Assembly: GCA_963970005.1 (NCBI GenBank)
Contig: CAXAMN010004113.1
Coordinates: 1,083,049 to 1,147,048, forward strand
Length of the DNA: 64,000 bases
Reading direction: 5' to 3'
DNA from: Durusdinium trenchii
Lineage: Eukaryota > Sar > Dinophyceae > Suessiales > Symbiodiniaceae
Every line of letters begins with the position of its first letter. The first letter of the stretch is position 1. Below the pieces are notes generated by a model. It saw only the letters and a list, made by a program, of their open reading frames with translations, searched no databases and was not told where the DNA came from. Of this stretch, positions 1 through 11,319 are shown piece after piece. The position numbers and the translations under genes are program-made.

Positions 1-1304
1 TTCTGAATTTGCAATGGATTGCTCCCGGGCTTACCCTGGTGGCTTTGTGCAACTGTATAAAGGGAGGGCTCTTGCAAGATGCACCAACAGACCCCATGGA
101 TCAAGACCTGCTTGGTGCCTCAAAGTGAAATAAGTGGTTCCGTGCGCAAACGCGCATGTTTGCGCGTGTTTCTTTTCTGCGGTGGGGAAGAACCTCGATA
201 ACTGGTGCGGCCTGGCGGATGTTCAATAGTAAACTTGCTCAAAAATGGACGTACATGGATCAAGTCAAATTCAATGTCCTCATCTCATTGGAGGAGGCAG
301 TCTTTTGTTGTTTCGGGTGCTGCGACCGGCTTTGGGACACACGCCTGTTGCAAGGTGGAGCCGTAAGCAACAGGTGGACCTGGCCATTTCTTCAGCATGA
401 CATAGCTTCGCAGAAGGCATCCTGCAGGTCACCCTCGACCTGAATAGTCGTCATTTGGGTAGTCAATCGAAGAGATCCTTGGATCCTTTTGTGCGATTGC
501 TGGTGTTCAGTATGCTTCCAGCTCCTCACCTTAGAAGAGATTGGAAGCAACACAGTGCTTCCATCATCGCAACACTGTTGATGAATCAAGAAAGACATCT
601 CAGAGAGGTTTCAATCCAAACTTTGTTTTTTGTTGGACAGTCGACGTAGATGGCACCATGCACAAGAGAGGTTTCAGCTGCCCTACCCAAACTTTACCTT
701 CCTAGCCGCTAGCCCTGGTCTTGAATCATCTTGAATCAACGACAGTGGGAACTTCTGTTCAACCTTCCGAATTTTGGGCCAGCAATTTTTAAGTATGTCA
801 AAGTCAAGAGGAACCTGTCAAGAAAAACAGCTTGGACTCAGAACTTTTGCACTCCTGAAATCAACAGTGTCGATCAAAGTGGAGTTGACCACCTGTTTGG
901 TATTCGGTTTTCATGGTCATCCGAAATCGGGGCCATGCTATCCAGGGAGTGTGCCGGAACAAAACACATAGCTATATTGGGAACTTATTCCGAGACCGTT
1001 GGAAGTTCCAAGACCGTCCACTTCGACTTGTGGACAGGTGGAACTCCCGTGCTCCACGTACTCCTGGAGCGATGAACACCCCATGGGGGCAATCAAAGAG
1101 AAGAAAGCCGGAGCGACCAGCCGATGGGGTGTTCGACCATGCTTCAATCCGTTGGTCTTTTGGTCTAAATCGTCAAGGGAGGGCGCGATTTCATTTGGGG
1201 GGGGAGAAGGTTGATTTTGTTGAGTGAATCCCAGACACTCCAGGTATGGCAGCGGTATGGCATACAGTACCTCCATCGACCCCTGACACCACCCAAAGGT
1301 CCCT

Positions 1305-1542
1305 AGGGCTCCTGGCCCATACCCTCAGGTTCGGTGGTTAGGACCCCCCTGGCACCCACCATCACCATCTTCGAAAGGGAGGGGGCGGCCAGGAGCCCAA
1401 ATGGGTGTATATATACAAATATGGCAGTCCCACGGAGTGTTTGAGCCCTAGGGCTCCAACCACCTCCGTTTCGAAGATGGTTGGGGTGGGTGCCAGGGGG
1501 GTCGAATACCACCTTCTGAGGATATGGTTGGAGCCCTAGGGG
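1305..1542. mobile_element. Composite of two CCCTAGGGCTCC-type elements
   Basis: Two units in head-to-head order separated by a tatatatac spacer and a ggcagtcccacggagtgtttg motif. The outer ends ccctagggctcc and ggagccctagggg are inverted. Looks like one insertion into another. Confidence 0.55.
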
Positions 1543-2228
1543 AGCATCATTTCTTGGATTCGCTTCTCCGTGGGTCTCCGCGACTCGCAGTGCCCACGCG
1601 GAGCTATGTCGAAGGCGCCTAGACCTCGCCGAAGGTCGTGACTTCCTCGCGGGCCTTCCGGACGGGGAGGCAGGGTCGTAGATGGAGCAGCTCGGTTTGT
1701 CGGTTGGGTCAGTGAAGTTGGGTCACCTGACCTGGAAAAAACCGCAGAACCCATCAGAACGCATGCTTTGTGGCTGTCAGATGCCACTGGCAAATACTGG
1801 CAACACGACGGTACGAGATTTCTGGAAAGATCAGCTTCGAGTTCGGAAGACAGCTCTCCCCAGGCTGTTTGGGTTCCTTGGGTCCTGCAGAATGCCAAGC
1901 TCCAGCCCACTTCCCTGCATCTCAACGTTTGATGGTCTAACAGCTTGGTTTGGTCTAACAACTTAGTCCTGGATCTGGATGCTGCTATTTCTACGGTCCC
2001 CGGTATCAATCATGTGGCGACGACCTAGGATCAGCCTATACATGACACGCAGCTTGCTGCGGACCCTCCGAGACTGGGGTTTAGGACTTTCACCACTCTA
2101 AGGATGAATGCAGACCTGGGAGACTTCAAATGTTCCACTCTGCCTTGGGTTGGAACGGTCGAAGCAGACGTTTGTTGAAGCAGGAAGGATAGGTCCAAGC
2201 ACAGGTCCACCAGCAAAAGGACAGCTGC

Positions 2229-2383
2229 TCAATCCTGCTCCCCCCGGGCTCGCTTTCGTGGCGACCACCACCGGATGAGCCGAGCGACGAACACCATCCC
2301 GGCGGCGAAGTAGAAAGAGACGAACGAAGCCGCTGCCTTGGCCAGCAGCTCCATGACAAGCATAACTATCTCAGTGAGGAACC
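2229..2383 (-). CDS. Minus-strand C-terminal membrane exon candidate
   Basis: Starts after an acceptor (actttcag on the minus strand) and runs 50 codons to TGA. Two hydrophobic stretches (around EIVMLVMELLA and SFYFAAGMVFVARL) are followed by a basic tail RRWWSPRKRAR-like segment, with G/C-rich third positions. It is the best minus-strand candidate in the window, but no upstream exons were found. Confidence 0.25.
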
Positions 2384-3780
2384 CTGAAAGTTCCCAAACC
2401 TTAAAGCAAAGTCGCCAAAGCCAAATCCGAGCCCATCTTAGTACGCACATGTTGTTGACTTTCCCTATTTATACCTAGTACTGAGTCTGAGGGGAGAATT
2501 AGGCAAGTTGATCCACCATCCAAACTGCGGCAGACGGACGTCTCGATTGAAGCATCATTTCTTACTGCGGCCTTGCCACGGAACATGGCGGCCTGCAATA
2601 CAGCAGTCGAGTCAAAAAGCAGTCGCTCTTAACTGTTTCATCTCTCAAAGCAAAGGATGAAGAGAGGTCCATCAAGCCAATGTGTGTGTTTTCCCTTTTT
2701 TCCTATCAATCTTTCACTGGCTGAATTATCAACATACAACATAGACAATGGTTTTTGAGCCGTCTTGTAATTAGATGGGTCCCGGTCCATGTTTATGACC
2801 AGCAGAGATTTGTCCAAAAAGTCACTTGGTCCATGGACTGGTTGACCACAGTATAATGACTACACCAACATGTAAAGTCATTACGGTTTGCATTGTTTGC
2901 AGTGTTTAGCTTGGGAAATGACATTGTGGAAGTCGTGGCAGTTGTTGCGTTTAGCTTGGCAAAGGGATTTGCGCATGTTTTCAAGATTAGTATGGTGTTT
3001 ATTACAGACCTGTGTTTAGCTTGGTTTCCACTTCTTCAGGGGTTTGTGCAACTATTATTACATGTATTGATGACAGCACAGCTATGCCGGTGACTCCTTA
3101 AAGTTCCTCGTCAACTACCTCGTTCCCTTACCTATTCACATGTATACAATCCCACACGGTTTTCTATCAAAACCACGTTGAAAGAGATAAAGAACGTCAT
3201 AGAACATCGATGCGATGACATTGGGAGGTGCTATTTCCAAGAAATGCGATGGGGCCTTACGGGGCCGCTATTTATTGGGGCTCCCCGTCGTACGGGAGCT
3301 CTGGGGCGGTTCCAGCGGTTTGGAGGTGAATGAAACAAGTTGTGAGAATCCATGCGTTTACATTGAGAAAGCACTTCCTTTGCAAGGACTATGCCAGGAC
3401 CCCCCGTCGTGGCGTAGCGGCTGTACGTGGGGATTTGCATACGTTTTTTGACTATGCCAATGCTAGGTCTTTTGCGCGTGGGTGTATTAGTATGACTATT
3501 ATATAAGAGGCTTTTTTGACCTGGTAGAGCTCAAAGATCTATTCTTATTGGATGCACATCCCAATAATGGATGAAATCGTTTTCCCAACTGGCTTCCATC
3601 ATGGTTCTTCAGCTTCATGAAGCCTTTCCAGCAGCTTTGCACCCTGGACCCTGAAGTTCACTTTCCGAACTTCCAGTCATGACACCTACATCACCGAGAT
3701 CCCCCACAAGTTCCCCAGCCATGCCCCCGCAGGTCATAGCAATCCACCAGAGGTGTGGCTCTGTTCTTGGAGGGATCCAC

Positions 3781-3951
3781 TTGGAGGTCGCGGGTCCCGG
3801 GTCGGGAAAGGACCGAAGGGAGAAGGTCCCGGGCCCGGGGAGGCCTGGTTTTCATCGGTGTGAGAAGTGCAAGGTGTTCAGCACGGTGCTGAAGAGACCA
3901 GACGAATGGGACTGGAAGTGCTGCATTGCCCATGTGGAACCCATGTTATGA
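3781..3951 (+). CDS. Weak exon candidate (CxxC frame)
   Basis: A G/C3-rich frame ends at TGA 3949-3951 and reads GFHRCEKCKVFSTVLKRPDE before WKCC. The cysteine pairs could be a small zinc-binding motif. Borders are not supported by clear splice sites. Confidence 0.2.
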   Translation: MEVAGPGSGKDRREKVPGPGRPGFHRCEKCKVFSTVLKRPDEWDWKCCIAHVEPML

Positions 3952-5894
3952 CTCTAATGTATATACCCTTAGGCAGTGGTGATAAATCTATAATAAATAA
4001 GTATAATATGGGTGACTCTTCCATGTCATGTCGGAATGGGCATCACTGCATCACCCGCTGGGCCGGGGCCCGACTCTTTGAAGCATGACGTGAGGTGGAG
4101 AAGAGCCCAAAGGTGTCGTTTTGAAGCGTACCTTGGGTGTATCACATTCCCTGTAACAGTGGATGATGATGGTTAGCAATGGTAATAGGGCACCCCCCAA
4201 ACCATACCTGAGCAGCCTGAGCAAGCCCCTTTGAGATGTACAAAATTGTTCAACAGCTCACCCGGTTGGCCACAACCATGGCTCACGGTCCTTGGTTGGG
4301 TCAGCACCGGCCCCTGCCTGAGTGCCTCACCCCGCGCTTGCTTCGCACCTGCCTCACCGAGCCGCCTACCAACAGAGGTTGAAGGACCCGAGTTCAACTA
4401 TCCCATAGGTACCCCACTATAGGATAGCATAAGGTACCCGTGCAGTACCCACAGTGGTACCCACTAGGCCCCTATAGACCTCACTATCCCCATTTAGACT
4501 ATCCCACTAGGTTCCGTGTCAGGTCACTTAACCTTTCCGTTCGGCGCTAGGTCACTGGGCAGAGTAGTGTCACCGAAGTGGCCGGGAGCTGAGAGCCTTG
4601 CGACGGGCGAAGACGATTAATAGACCGAGTGCCAGCAACACTTCACATCTTGTAGCCCTCATGTCGCAACGCTCCACGTTTTTTGAAAAACCCAATATAT
4701 GTTACCCTCATTGGTCGGACGTGTGTTTTTTCTGTGCATTCCCAACTTGAGGTCCTGTATTATTTCTTCACAGAATTGTTTATACCACCCATTCCACGGA
4801 TTCCATTTTTTTGAAATGGGTTTCGTTAGTTGCAGCTCCATTTTACGGGTCCAATAATGAGCAAGGACTAGCAGAGTGGTTGCCCCTCAAAGCTCACATA
4901 GGCTCACCATGGCTCACCTCTTTTGCCTGTGGGTGTGCTGTTTGGCTTGTAGCTTTTTCAATTCAGTCCCAAGTTACTTTTTGGGATGCTGCTGAAGGTA
5001 GAAGGACTTAGTCAATAGATGTCGCAGCATGTCGCAGCTCTTGCATCAAGAGACAGTCAAGTGGTCGGCAGGACTCGGCAGGACATGCTGGACCACTTGC
5101 ACCGTTTATAGCCCGGCAATTCGTAGGTAAGCAGGTACCACCTAGAGATCCGGAGCAGGTACCTGAGGCTTTCAATCGCCACAGGCGCACAGCGGGGCTC
5201 ATTCAATGTTGATTTCGTTCAGCGCACCCACCACCAAAAAGAGAGATGTCCTGTGGAAAATGCTTTGCATTTACTCCGGGCTGCCCCAGGTTGGTGGCTC
5301 CATGAACATCACAGAAGACATGCCTGAGAGCCCGGGGAAAGGCTGTATTTGTTTCCTTCTCGGTGGGTGGGGCAAGCTATTAGTGAAGCGGTTTTGGGGG
5401 GCAAAGGAGGACTATGAAAGATTGGTGGGGTGGTTGATGGCCTTTTCGTGTTTGCTTGAGGCATCTTGGTGTGCTGAGACGTGTTTCCGATGCCAATATG
5501 AACTAGGCGATTCGGAACATTTTTCAAGGCTCCCATGGCAAGGCGACGCCAGGTGTCAGTTTTGGGCATCAACAGCCGGGGTAGTGACTAATTGGTGTTC
5601 AAGGACAATCCGGACGTTTGAAACAACTCCCGAACATGTTGGATGAAACAGAACAAGACGAACATCAGTTACATGCCGTGGTTGCCCTTATCCCTCCTAC
5701 TGTTGCAGGATTCTTCAACAGTAGGTCCCGGACAAATGGATCAAGTCCAGGAATTCCCGTATACCCAAACATGAACACCCACGAGATGTTCGGTCATCCA
5801 ATCACTGGATTCCAATCACTTCTGGATTCCATTCCCATCGTCGTTCGTGCGATCCAAGGCTCCTCCAGAACTATGAGACCTACTGCGATCCAAG

Positions 5895-5996
5895 GCTGAA
5901 CTACGCGCAGGCCATCGAGGCCGGACGCCGGACAGCGAAACACGCCGTTGCGATGCGTCCGTCCGGAGGGCGGTCCAGCGAAACGGCCCTGGACAG
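5895..5996 (+). CDS. Internal exon candidate, unknown product
   Basis: Bounded by AG|G at 5893-5895 and ACAG|GTGGAG at 5996-5997. It reads LNYAQAIEAGRRTAKHAVAM and then an Arg/Ser-rich end, with about 70 percent G or C at third positions. No family recognised. Confidence 0.4.
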
Positions 5997-6042
5997 GTGG
6001 AGTTGGTGGGGGGGGCAAGAAAAAGAGCACTGCAAGGATACC

Positions 6043-6138
6043 AGCAGAGGTTGAAGAACCCGAACTAGACTATCCTATATATAGGATTATATAGGTACCC
6101 CTGGTTACGGGTCCTATTTACGGTCACTGAACCTCTGT
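6043..6138. mobile_element. CAGAGGTT-family MITE-like element
   Basis: Same ends and core as the 44812-44890 copy, but with a longer AT-rich centre (cctatatataggattatat). Confidence 0.75.
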
Positions 6139-6999
6139 AGGTAGGTGAAAAGAACCACTGCGAGCCGTTTTGTTTGAAAGAGAATGCGTTTCTCTGAGCG
6201 CTGAGTCCGGTCCAAACCACCCTTCCAAACACCGCCTGCTTGGCTCGGGAGAATGACCCTTCATGACCCGTCTCGGCGAAGACGAGAGTTCTTGTCTCGT
6301 CCCATGAGACCAGTCTTGTTCACCTTCAAAAGCCATGCCCAAAGAATCCATGACCTTACACCTCCAAGCACCTCCTCAGAAGGTATTTGGATCCTCCAAA
6401 CCCACCCCAAACACCTTCTCAGAAGGTACGACTGGAGGTCTAGGGTGATGTTGCCATATTTGCCGCAAGGTCGGGGCCCTTTTTGGGGTCTCGTCCTGTC
6501 TTCCGTCTACATGTGTTAACTGGTGGTTTGGTCAGTCGTGCTGGCATCGAGGCCACCCGGTGCCACCCAGTGCCCCTGTGCTACCCTCAGCTCATCCAGA
6601 TGATCCCAATCTGTAAGGGGTGCCCTGGCTGGACTAGCCTGCACTACTTGTGGATCTCCATTGGGAAAATAAGTATGTGCATATTCCCAATATTCCAGGA
6701 TATTCCAATATTCCAATATATATATATATATCTATATAGTACCCATTGTGAGGGGCAAGCTATGCACTCGCTGGGTTCCGAAAGCCCGGATTCTCCATTC
6801 CGACGGGACTGTGGTGATCCATGGCCGTCCCATGGATGGGTGCTTTCCAGATGGATTGGCGGTCCAAACCTAGAGCCCGGCCAGTCCGTAGCGGCCACAG
6901 ATCGTAACCAGCATATCATGGTGCCATGACCCAGTCCCATAGAACGATTGAACTCTTCTCAATGGATCGATGTACTCATATCCCAGATACGACTAATGG

Positions 7000-7064
7000 G
7001 ACTAGCATATTTACCTACATTGAGGTGGTTGAAAAGGGGGTCAATGTATGTAAATATGCTAGTC
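7000..7064. repeat. 24-bp inverted repeat, one mismatch
   Basis: Arms gactagcatatttacctaca.. (7000-7023) and its complement (7041-7064) flank a ggtggttgaaaaggggg loop. The loop and one arm recur at 50266-50302. Confidence 0.75.
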
Positions 7065-7519
7065 CCATGGAGTGTTTGGGTATGTACTTCTTTGGATCAG
7101 GTCCAATGTAGATGTCAGTCCCATGGATTGTAGGTCGGCTTCAACCCTTGCGCTTCATGCTTTGCCTACCTCCTTCCGCCAGGCCACCTTTCGGGTCGCC
7201 AACGAGATGCCCTCTGCCGAGCGTGCCGAGTCTGCAGAATCACCTAAGCTGGGTGGAGAGTTGCCTTCCCCACCTCGAAACATTAGAACCGCCATTTGTT
7301 GAAGGTTCTTTGAGCCTTCACCATCGAGGGATCGTGTGGCCAAAGAACCAATTGGTCATGGGGACCTCAGATCGCTCAGCCAAGTCTGCTGGCCGAAGCA
7401 CCCGAAGCACCGGCCTTTCACGGAACAGCCGATGTCCAGAGTCGCTCCACACCAGGCGCTGCAAAGCAGGGCAAGTAGCTTCAGGCACGATGCCTCGGCA
7501 TGGTGACATGCGACACTGG

Positions 7520-7550
7520 CGGCCTCTCAACTGCGAGAGGCCGTTTTTTT
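7520..7550 (+). terminator. 9-bp hairpin followed by T7
   Basis: Stem 7520-7528 pairs exactly with 7535-7543 around a six-base loop, followed directly by seven T. In a nuclear genome this could be the 3' end of a Pol III transcript. No internal A/B box or known small RNA was recognised upstream, so function is unknown. Confidence 0.35.
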
Positions 7551-8791
7551 GCCTTGAACGATTGTATGATAACATGTTTTGCTCATTTGTGCTCCATGTT
7601 GTTGCAGTCATCATTGATGCTGGGAGTAGTATTGAAACTAAAATAAAACGATGATTATAGTCTTTTTGTTAGTCTATATATAGCTGCAGCTATGATACAA
7701 CGACGTCCTACATAATGTACACATGTGTTGTTTCCTCGACTTGATCAGACACATCCAACTTGCCTCGTTGATTCCACCTGCCCTCGGTTCCAACCATCAC
7801 CGTCAGGTGGCACGACAGATTCGCCGAACCAAAAAGAGAGGGGCATCCGAGCGGGTGGACCATCAGGGAGAGTTGTGTTCAACCGGGTCCGCCGATTGAC
7901 AGGTGTTTTCTCTTTTTGGCCAAGCCCACCAGCCCATACGCTGCCACTCGTTCCGGACAGCGAGGGGGGAAGCTTCAGGTGACGGTGGACAGAGGAGAAT
8001 GAAAGACTGGTCATCAGCTGAGAAGAAGTTATATAAAACAGCCGGCCATAAATATAGGTTCTAGATGTTTCACATGTAATATAAATATATATATATAATA
8101 TAGTATATATATTAAGTTGTTGCTTGTGCTTTCACTCCATCGCCTTTAATATTATATATATAGATGTGACTCCAAGCAGCAGGTCCCAGAAAGAGTAACT
8201 ATCTACGAATACGAAGCAGAACATGATCAGCCCACCTGGATATTGATTGATTGCAATGCACAACCCTCACGAGGCTGTGGGCAGGTGTCCACCCACGACC
8301 AGACATGGACATCCGACAGACAAAGATTCTGGATTTCCATGTAGACAACGAGCACAGTGCAACACGAAGCGATTTTCGTGTAGATGGCGAAGGTGCAGCG
8401 AAGCGCTTCGTGCGGGCTAAGTTCCTGAATGGTCAGTTTGCTTGTTGTGATTGGTGTGATTTCAACTTTGGACACAAGTAGGCAGGGAAGCCTCATGAAA
8501 CATGTATTATTATTATTATTATTGTATCATGATCGTATCATCCGTGTCATTAATTTAGAAAAGCATTTGCACTGCTGGGTCCCAACATGCCATGAAGTTG
8601 TGCGCCCAGCGATGCTTGGCCCAGCGATTTCTGTTGGGGGGATGGAAGCACCAACATCGCGAGAAGCATGAGCTCTGTGGCTGCAGCAACTGGCTGGAGA
8701 CGGTGTTTGATGCGATTTTTGCTACTGTTTGACATCTAATCTATCAACTTGTCATGAAATCTCAGCGTACCTGTACATGATCAACTGTTAG

Positions 8792-8905
8792 GCGTTCCAC
8801 ATTGCCAGTTTCCAACCGCGGTTTGCCACGTGTGTCGCTGCCAACGCGCGCACCGGCAAAGTCGGGGAAAGCACGTGCGTGAGCCGTGGATGGAAGTGCC
8901 GCCAG
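8792..8905 (+). CDS. Internal exon candidate with three cysteines
   Basis: Acceptor actgttag, GA donor at 8906. The frame reads AFHIASFQPRFATCVAANAR and then ESTCVSRGWKCRQ, with high G/C third positions. A competing minus-strand frame starts with a signal-peptide-like MLAVLVLAALPSTAHA and ends at a CAG|GTACGC donor. The plus strand is favoured only because all sure genes are on plus. Confidence 0.28.
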
Positions 8906-11211
8906 GACAAGGACTGCCAACATTGAAGTGGATGTGATGGTTCGATCATGCTCGATCCTTTCCCCTTGAAGTCGATGCCCTTCAGGGACTGCAAAGGCTT
9001 ATGGGCTCAGCAGCAAAAACCATGACATGGGGGCCTATATGGGCATGAGCTGTCCGAGCATTTGGGGTGATTCCAAAAATAGCTCCTCCTCTTCCCTCCC
9101 CTGCCTCGGACGCGGACACTGCACTGGTGCCGGCCCTGGGTGGGGGGCCCTCATGGATGTGATGGGTGGAAAAGAGCTGGAAAATAAGGACTCAACTCAA
9201 ACAGTAGCAAAAATCACATAAAACAAGAATTGACTCTTTGATTGAAGCCATTGTTTTATCCCTGGGTTCAGCCAAGTCCGGCTTGGATTTGGATCCAACT
9301 CTTCTGATGGGTGCCATGAGAACATCAACATCCCACCGCTCTCCAGGAAACAACATGAGAGAAGTGCAGCGTCGGGTGCCCCGGAGTGGTCTCTTTGGTG
9401 GAAAAGGCCGACCTAAGACGGCCTCCAACCTACCAGGCTGCCCCTAAGGATCCACATACCCTTTGAGGTACGGTGATGTGTTCGACTTATGTCTGTTAGA
9501 GGGTCCAGTCGTGCCTTCTGAGCAGCTACGACTGGATCCCTAGGGAACAATGGCCTCGGAGTCTCAGAGGCGGCCGCACGATGGCATCGGCCCAAATCGA
9601 TCTAACTGGGTGAGCGACCAGAAATCCACTGGAGGCTAGCTAGTGACAGCTAGTGTTTTAAAATGTGTTTAATGTTTTAACTCAGATTTTGGGACCAAAA
9701 CCTGGCCGTTTGAGAGTCCATGAGCCCAAATGTGAGATCATCTCACCCTCCCAAGGCCCAGATGCCATTGAGATCCCTACAGAGATCCGTTCCGAGCTGA
9801 GATGTCGGTCCCGTATACGTCGTGGAGATCGGACAGACGACGGGGTGGCATGGGATGCCGAGGTAGCTGACCTGAACGACTAGGACCCGGAAAACCAGAG
9901 GTAGCGAACTAGGATAGTCTATAGCCCTAGGCTTCCAACCACTATTGCTTTAATAGGCTTTACCGAATCAACAAAGGATTTTACTCTACCAAAACCAGGT
10001 CAACCATTTTTTTAAATGGTCTTGGAAGTGTAGGGTATAGGGGTCCTCAACCTCTGCTGGTGGTGGGATGGATGCTTTCGGTCGACACAGCACCCAGGAC
10101 CATCCCCAGAACTCCCCAACGACCTGCCGACCGATTGACTCGGACACCCTGGAACACTTGCTAAACCCTGGAATCTCGTCTTCCAAAGGTCCATGTTCAT
10201 GTTCCATGTGGATCTCTTCCTGCATGAAAATGACTTGGTGAAAGAGACTCCTTGCAAACGACTTTTGCCAAGTCCCATCATCCTCAAGCTCCTCATCTCG
10301 CCGTCCACCTCGAAAAGCCAAGCGCTCTCATCCGGTCTCATCGAGTTGATCATTGTCTCCTATACTTATGCCTTACAGGGGTCTGTTGATATCATGTATG
10401 ATTAAATATGATTAAATGGGGTCGGGGGTGGGCTCGATTCATCCAAGGAGTCTACAGTTCTTTAATTTGGCCTCGTCGAGACGAGACATTTGCAACGACG
10501 GCTTATTGAAAGCGCCAAGGCTTCACTGCGATCTCCGAGAAGTCGAAGGCCTCCGCCGCTGCTTCTGCGGCCTCGGAGCGTTCGGCGCGCCGTGCCGCAG
10601 CGCCTCGTCAGTCGATGAAGATTTAGACTGACCTGGCAAGTTGGGTGGTTTTGGGACACCCCGAATCACCTCTAAGAGGCTACTTTTAGACACCTCTTGG
10701 AAGGTCATGGGACATGCAGAAATGGGATGGGGGGGCTGGCTTGGAGGGAGCGTTCCACCCCCAATGCGCGATTTGGTCGAAAACGCTGTGAGGGGGATTT
10801 ATGGTCAAGCACTTTCACATTGGAACTATATGTACACTATTGTACACTAATATTTAGTCACATTTGAAGTTGTGTGGGGGAGGTTGAGGGCAAAGGAGGA
10901 TTGTGGACGCTTTCAATTTAGTGCATTAAATGTTCAGTCTTCAGTTAGATTTGCTGGTTGGAAGGTGTCAACGGCCAGGTTGGACTATGCTTTTGTTCAT
11001 GTCATGTGGGGATGGGACATCACTATATCATGATAATTCAGGAGTAGTCTCCAAAAAATTCAAACACACCAGAGGAGCCCACAAAAAAGAAGGGAATTGG
11101 ACAACAACATGAACATACTCAGTTTGGTCCACGCATGCATGAGACAGACTCGTGGGGGTCTTCTGAAGTCTCAGTGACGCCGTGTGACGCGCTTCCTCGG
11201 TCGCTGCCAAG
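8906..11211. other. Unassigned region with weak exon candidates
   Basis: A plus frame at 9710-9883, two G/C3-rich minus frames near 10190-10353, and an Ala/Ser/Arg-rich plus frame at 10530-10626 are each plausible exons, but no combination joins to a known domain. Confidence 0.5.
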
Positions 11212-11319
11212 GCCATGAAGCAGGTCCTTGAACTGAAGGAGCCTGACGAAGAGAGGGCCATGAAACTTCAGCGGAAGAGGACAGGTCCAGCGAGGCGGAG
11301 CCGGCTTCACAGCATGTAA
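11212..11319 (+). CDS. Terminal exon of an unidentified gene
   Basis: Acceptor ctgccaag is preceded by a pyrimidine-rich tract. Thirty-five codons then TAA: AMKQVLELKEPDEERAMKLQ followed by a basic tail (RKRTGPARRSRLHSM). The charged amphipathic helix and basic C-terminus read like real protein, and the frame has a stop just before the acceptor. Upstream exons are not established; 5895-5996 and 8792-8905 are candidates. Confidence 0.45.
   Translation, partial: AMKQVLELKEPDEERAMKLQRKRTGPARRSRLHSM

Larger units (their letters stand above)
1..5894. other. Repeat-rich region without a confident gene
   Basis: Contains composite inverted repeats (1305-1542), a CAGAGGTT-type element remnant (about 4372-4540), and a stretch sharing the ACCATCATCCACTG family (3945-4180). 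A GC-rich stretch at 1550-1672 is open in two plus frames and one minus frame. An open plus frame at 5206-5646 (146 codons) shows no family features. Confidence 0.6.
5997..8791. other. Region with repeats, a T-tailed hairpin and no confident gene
   Basis: Holds one MITE-like element (6043-6138), a 24-base inverted repeat (7000-7064), a 9-bp hairpin with a T7 tail (7520-7550) and AT-rich satellites at 8080-8160. Weak plus frames at 7138-7302 and 8251-8481 look slightly protein-like but have no supported borders. Confidence 0.6.
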
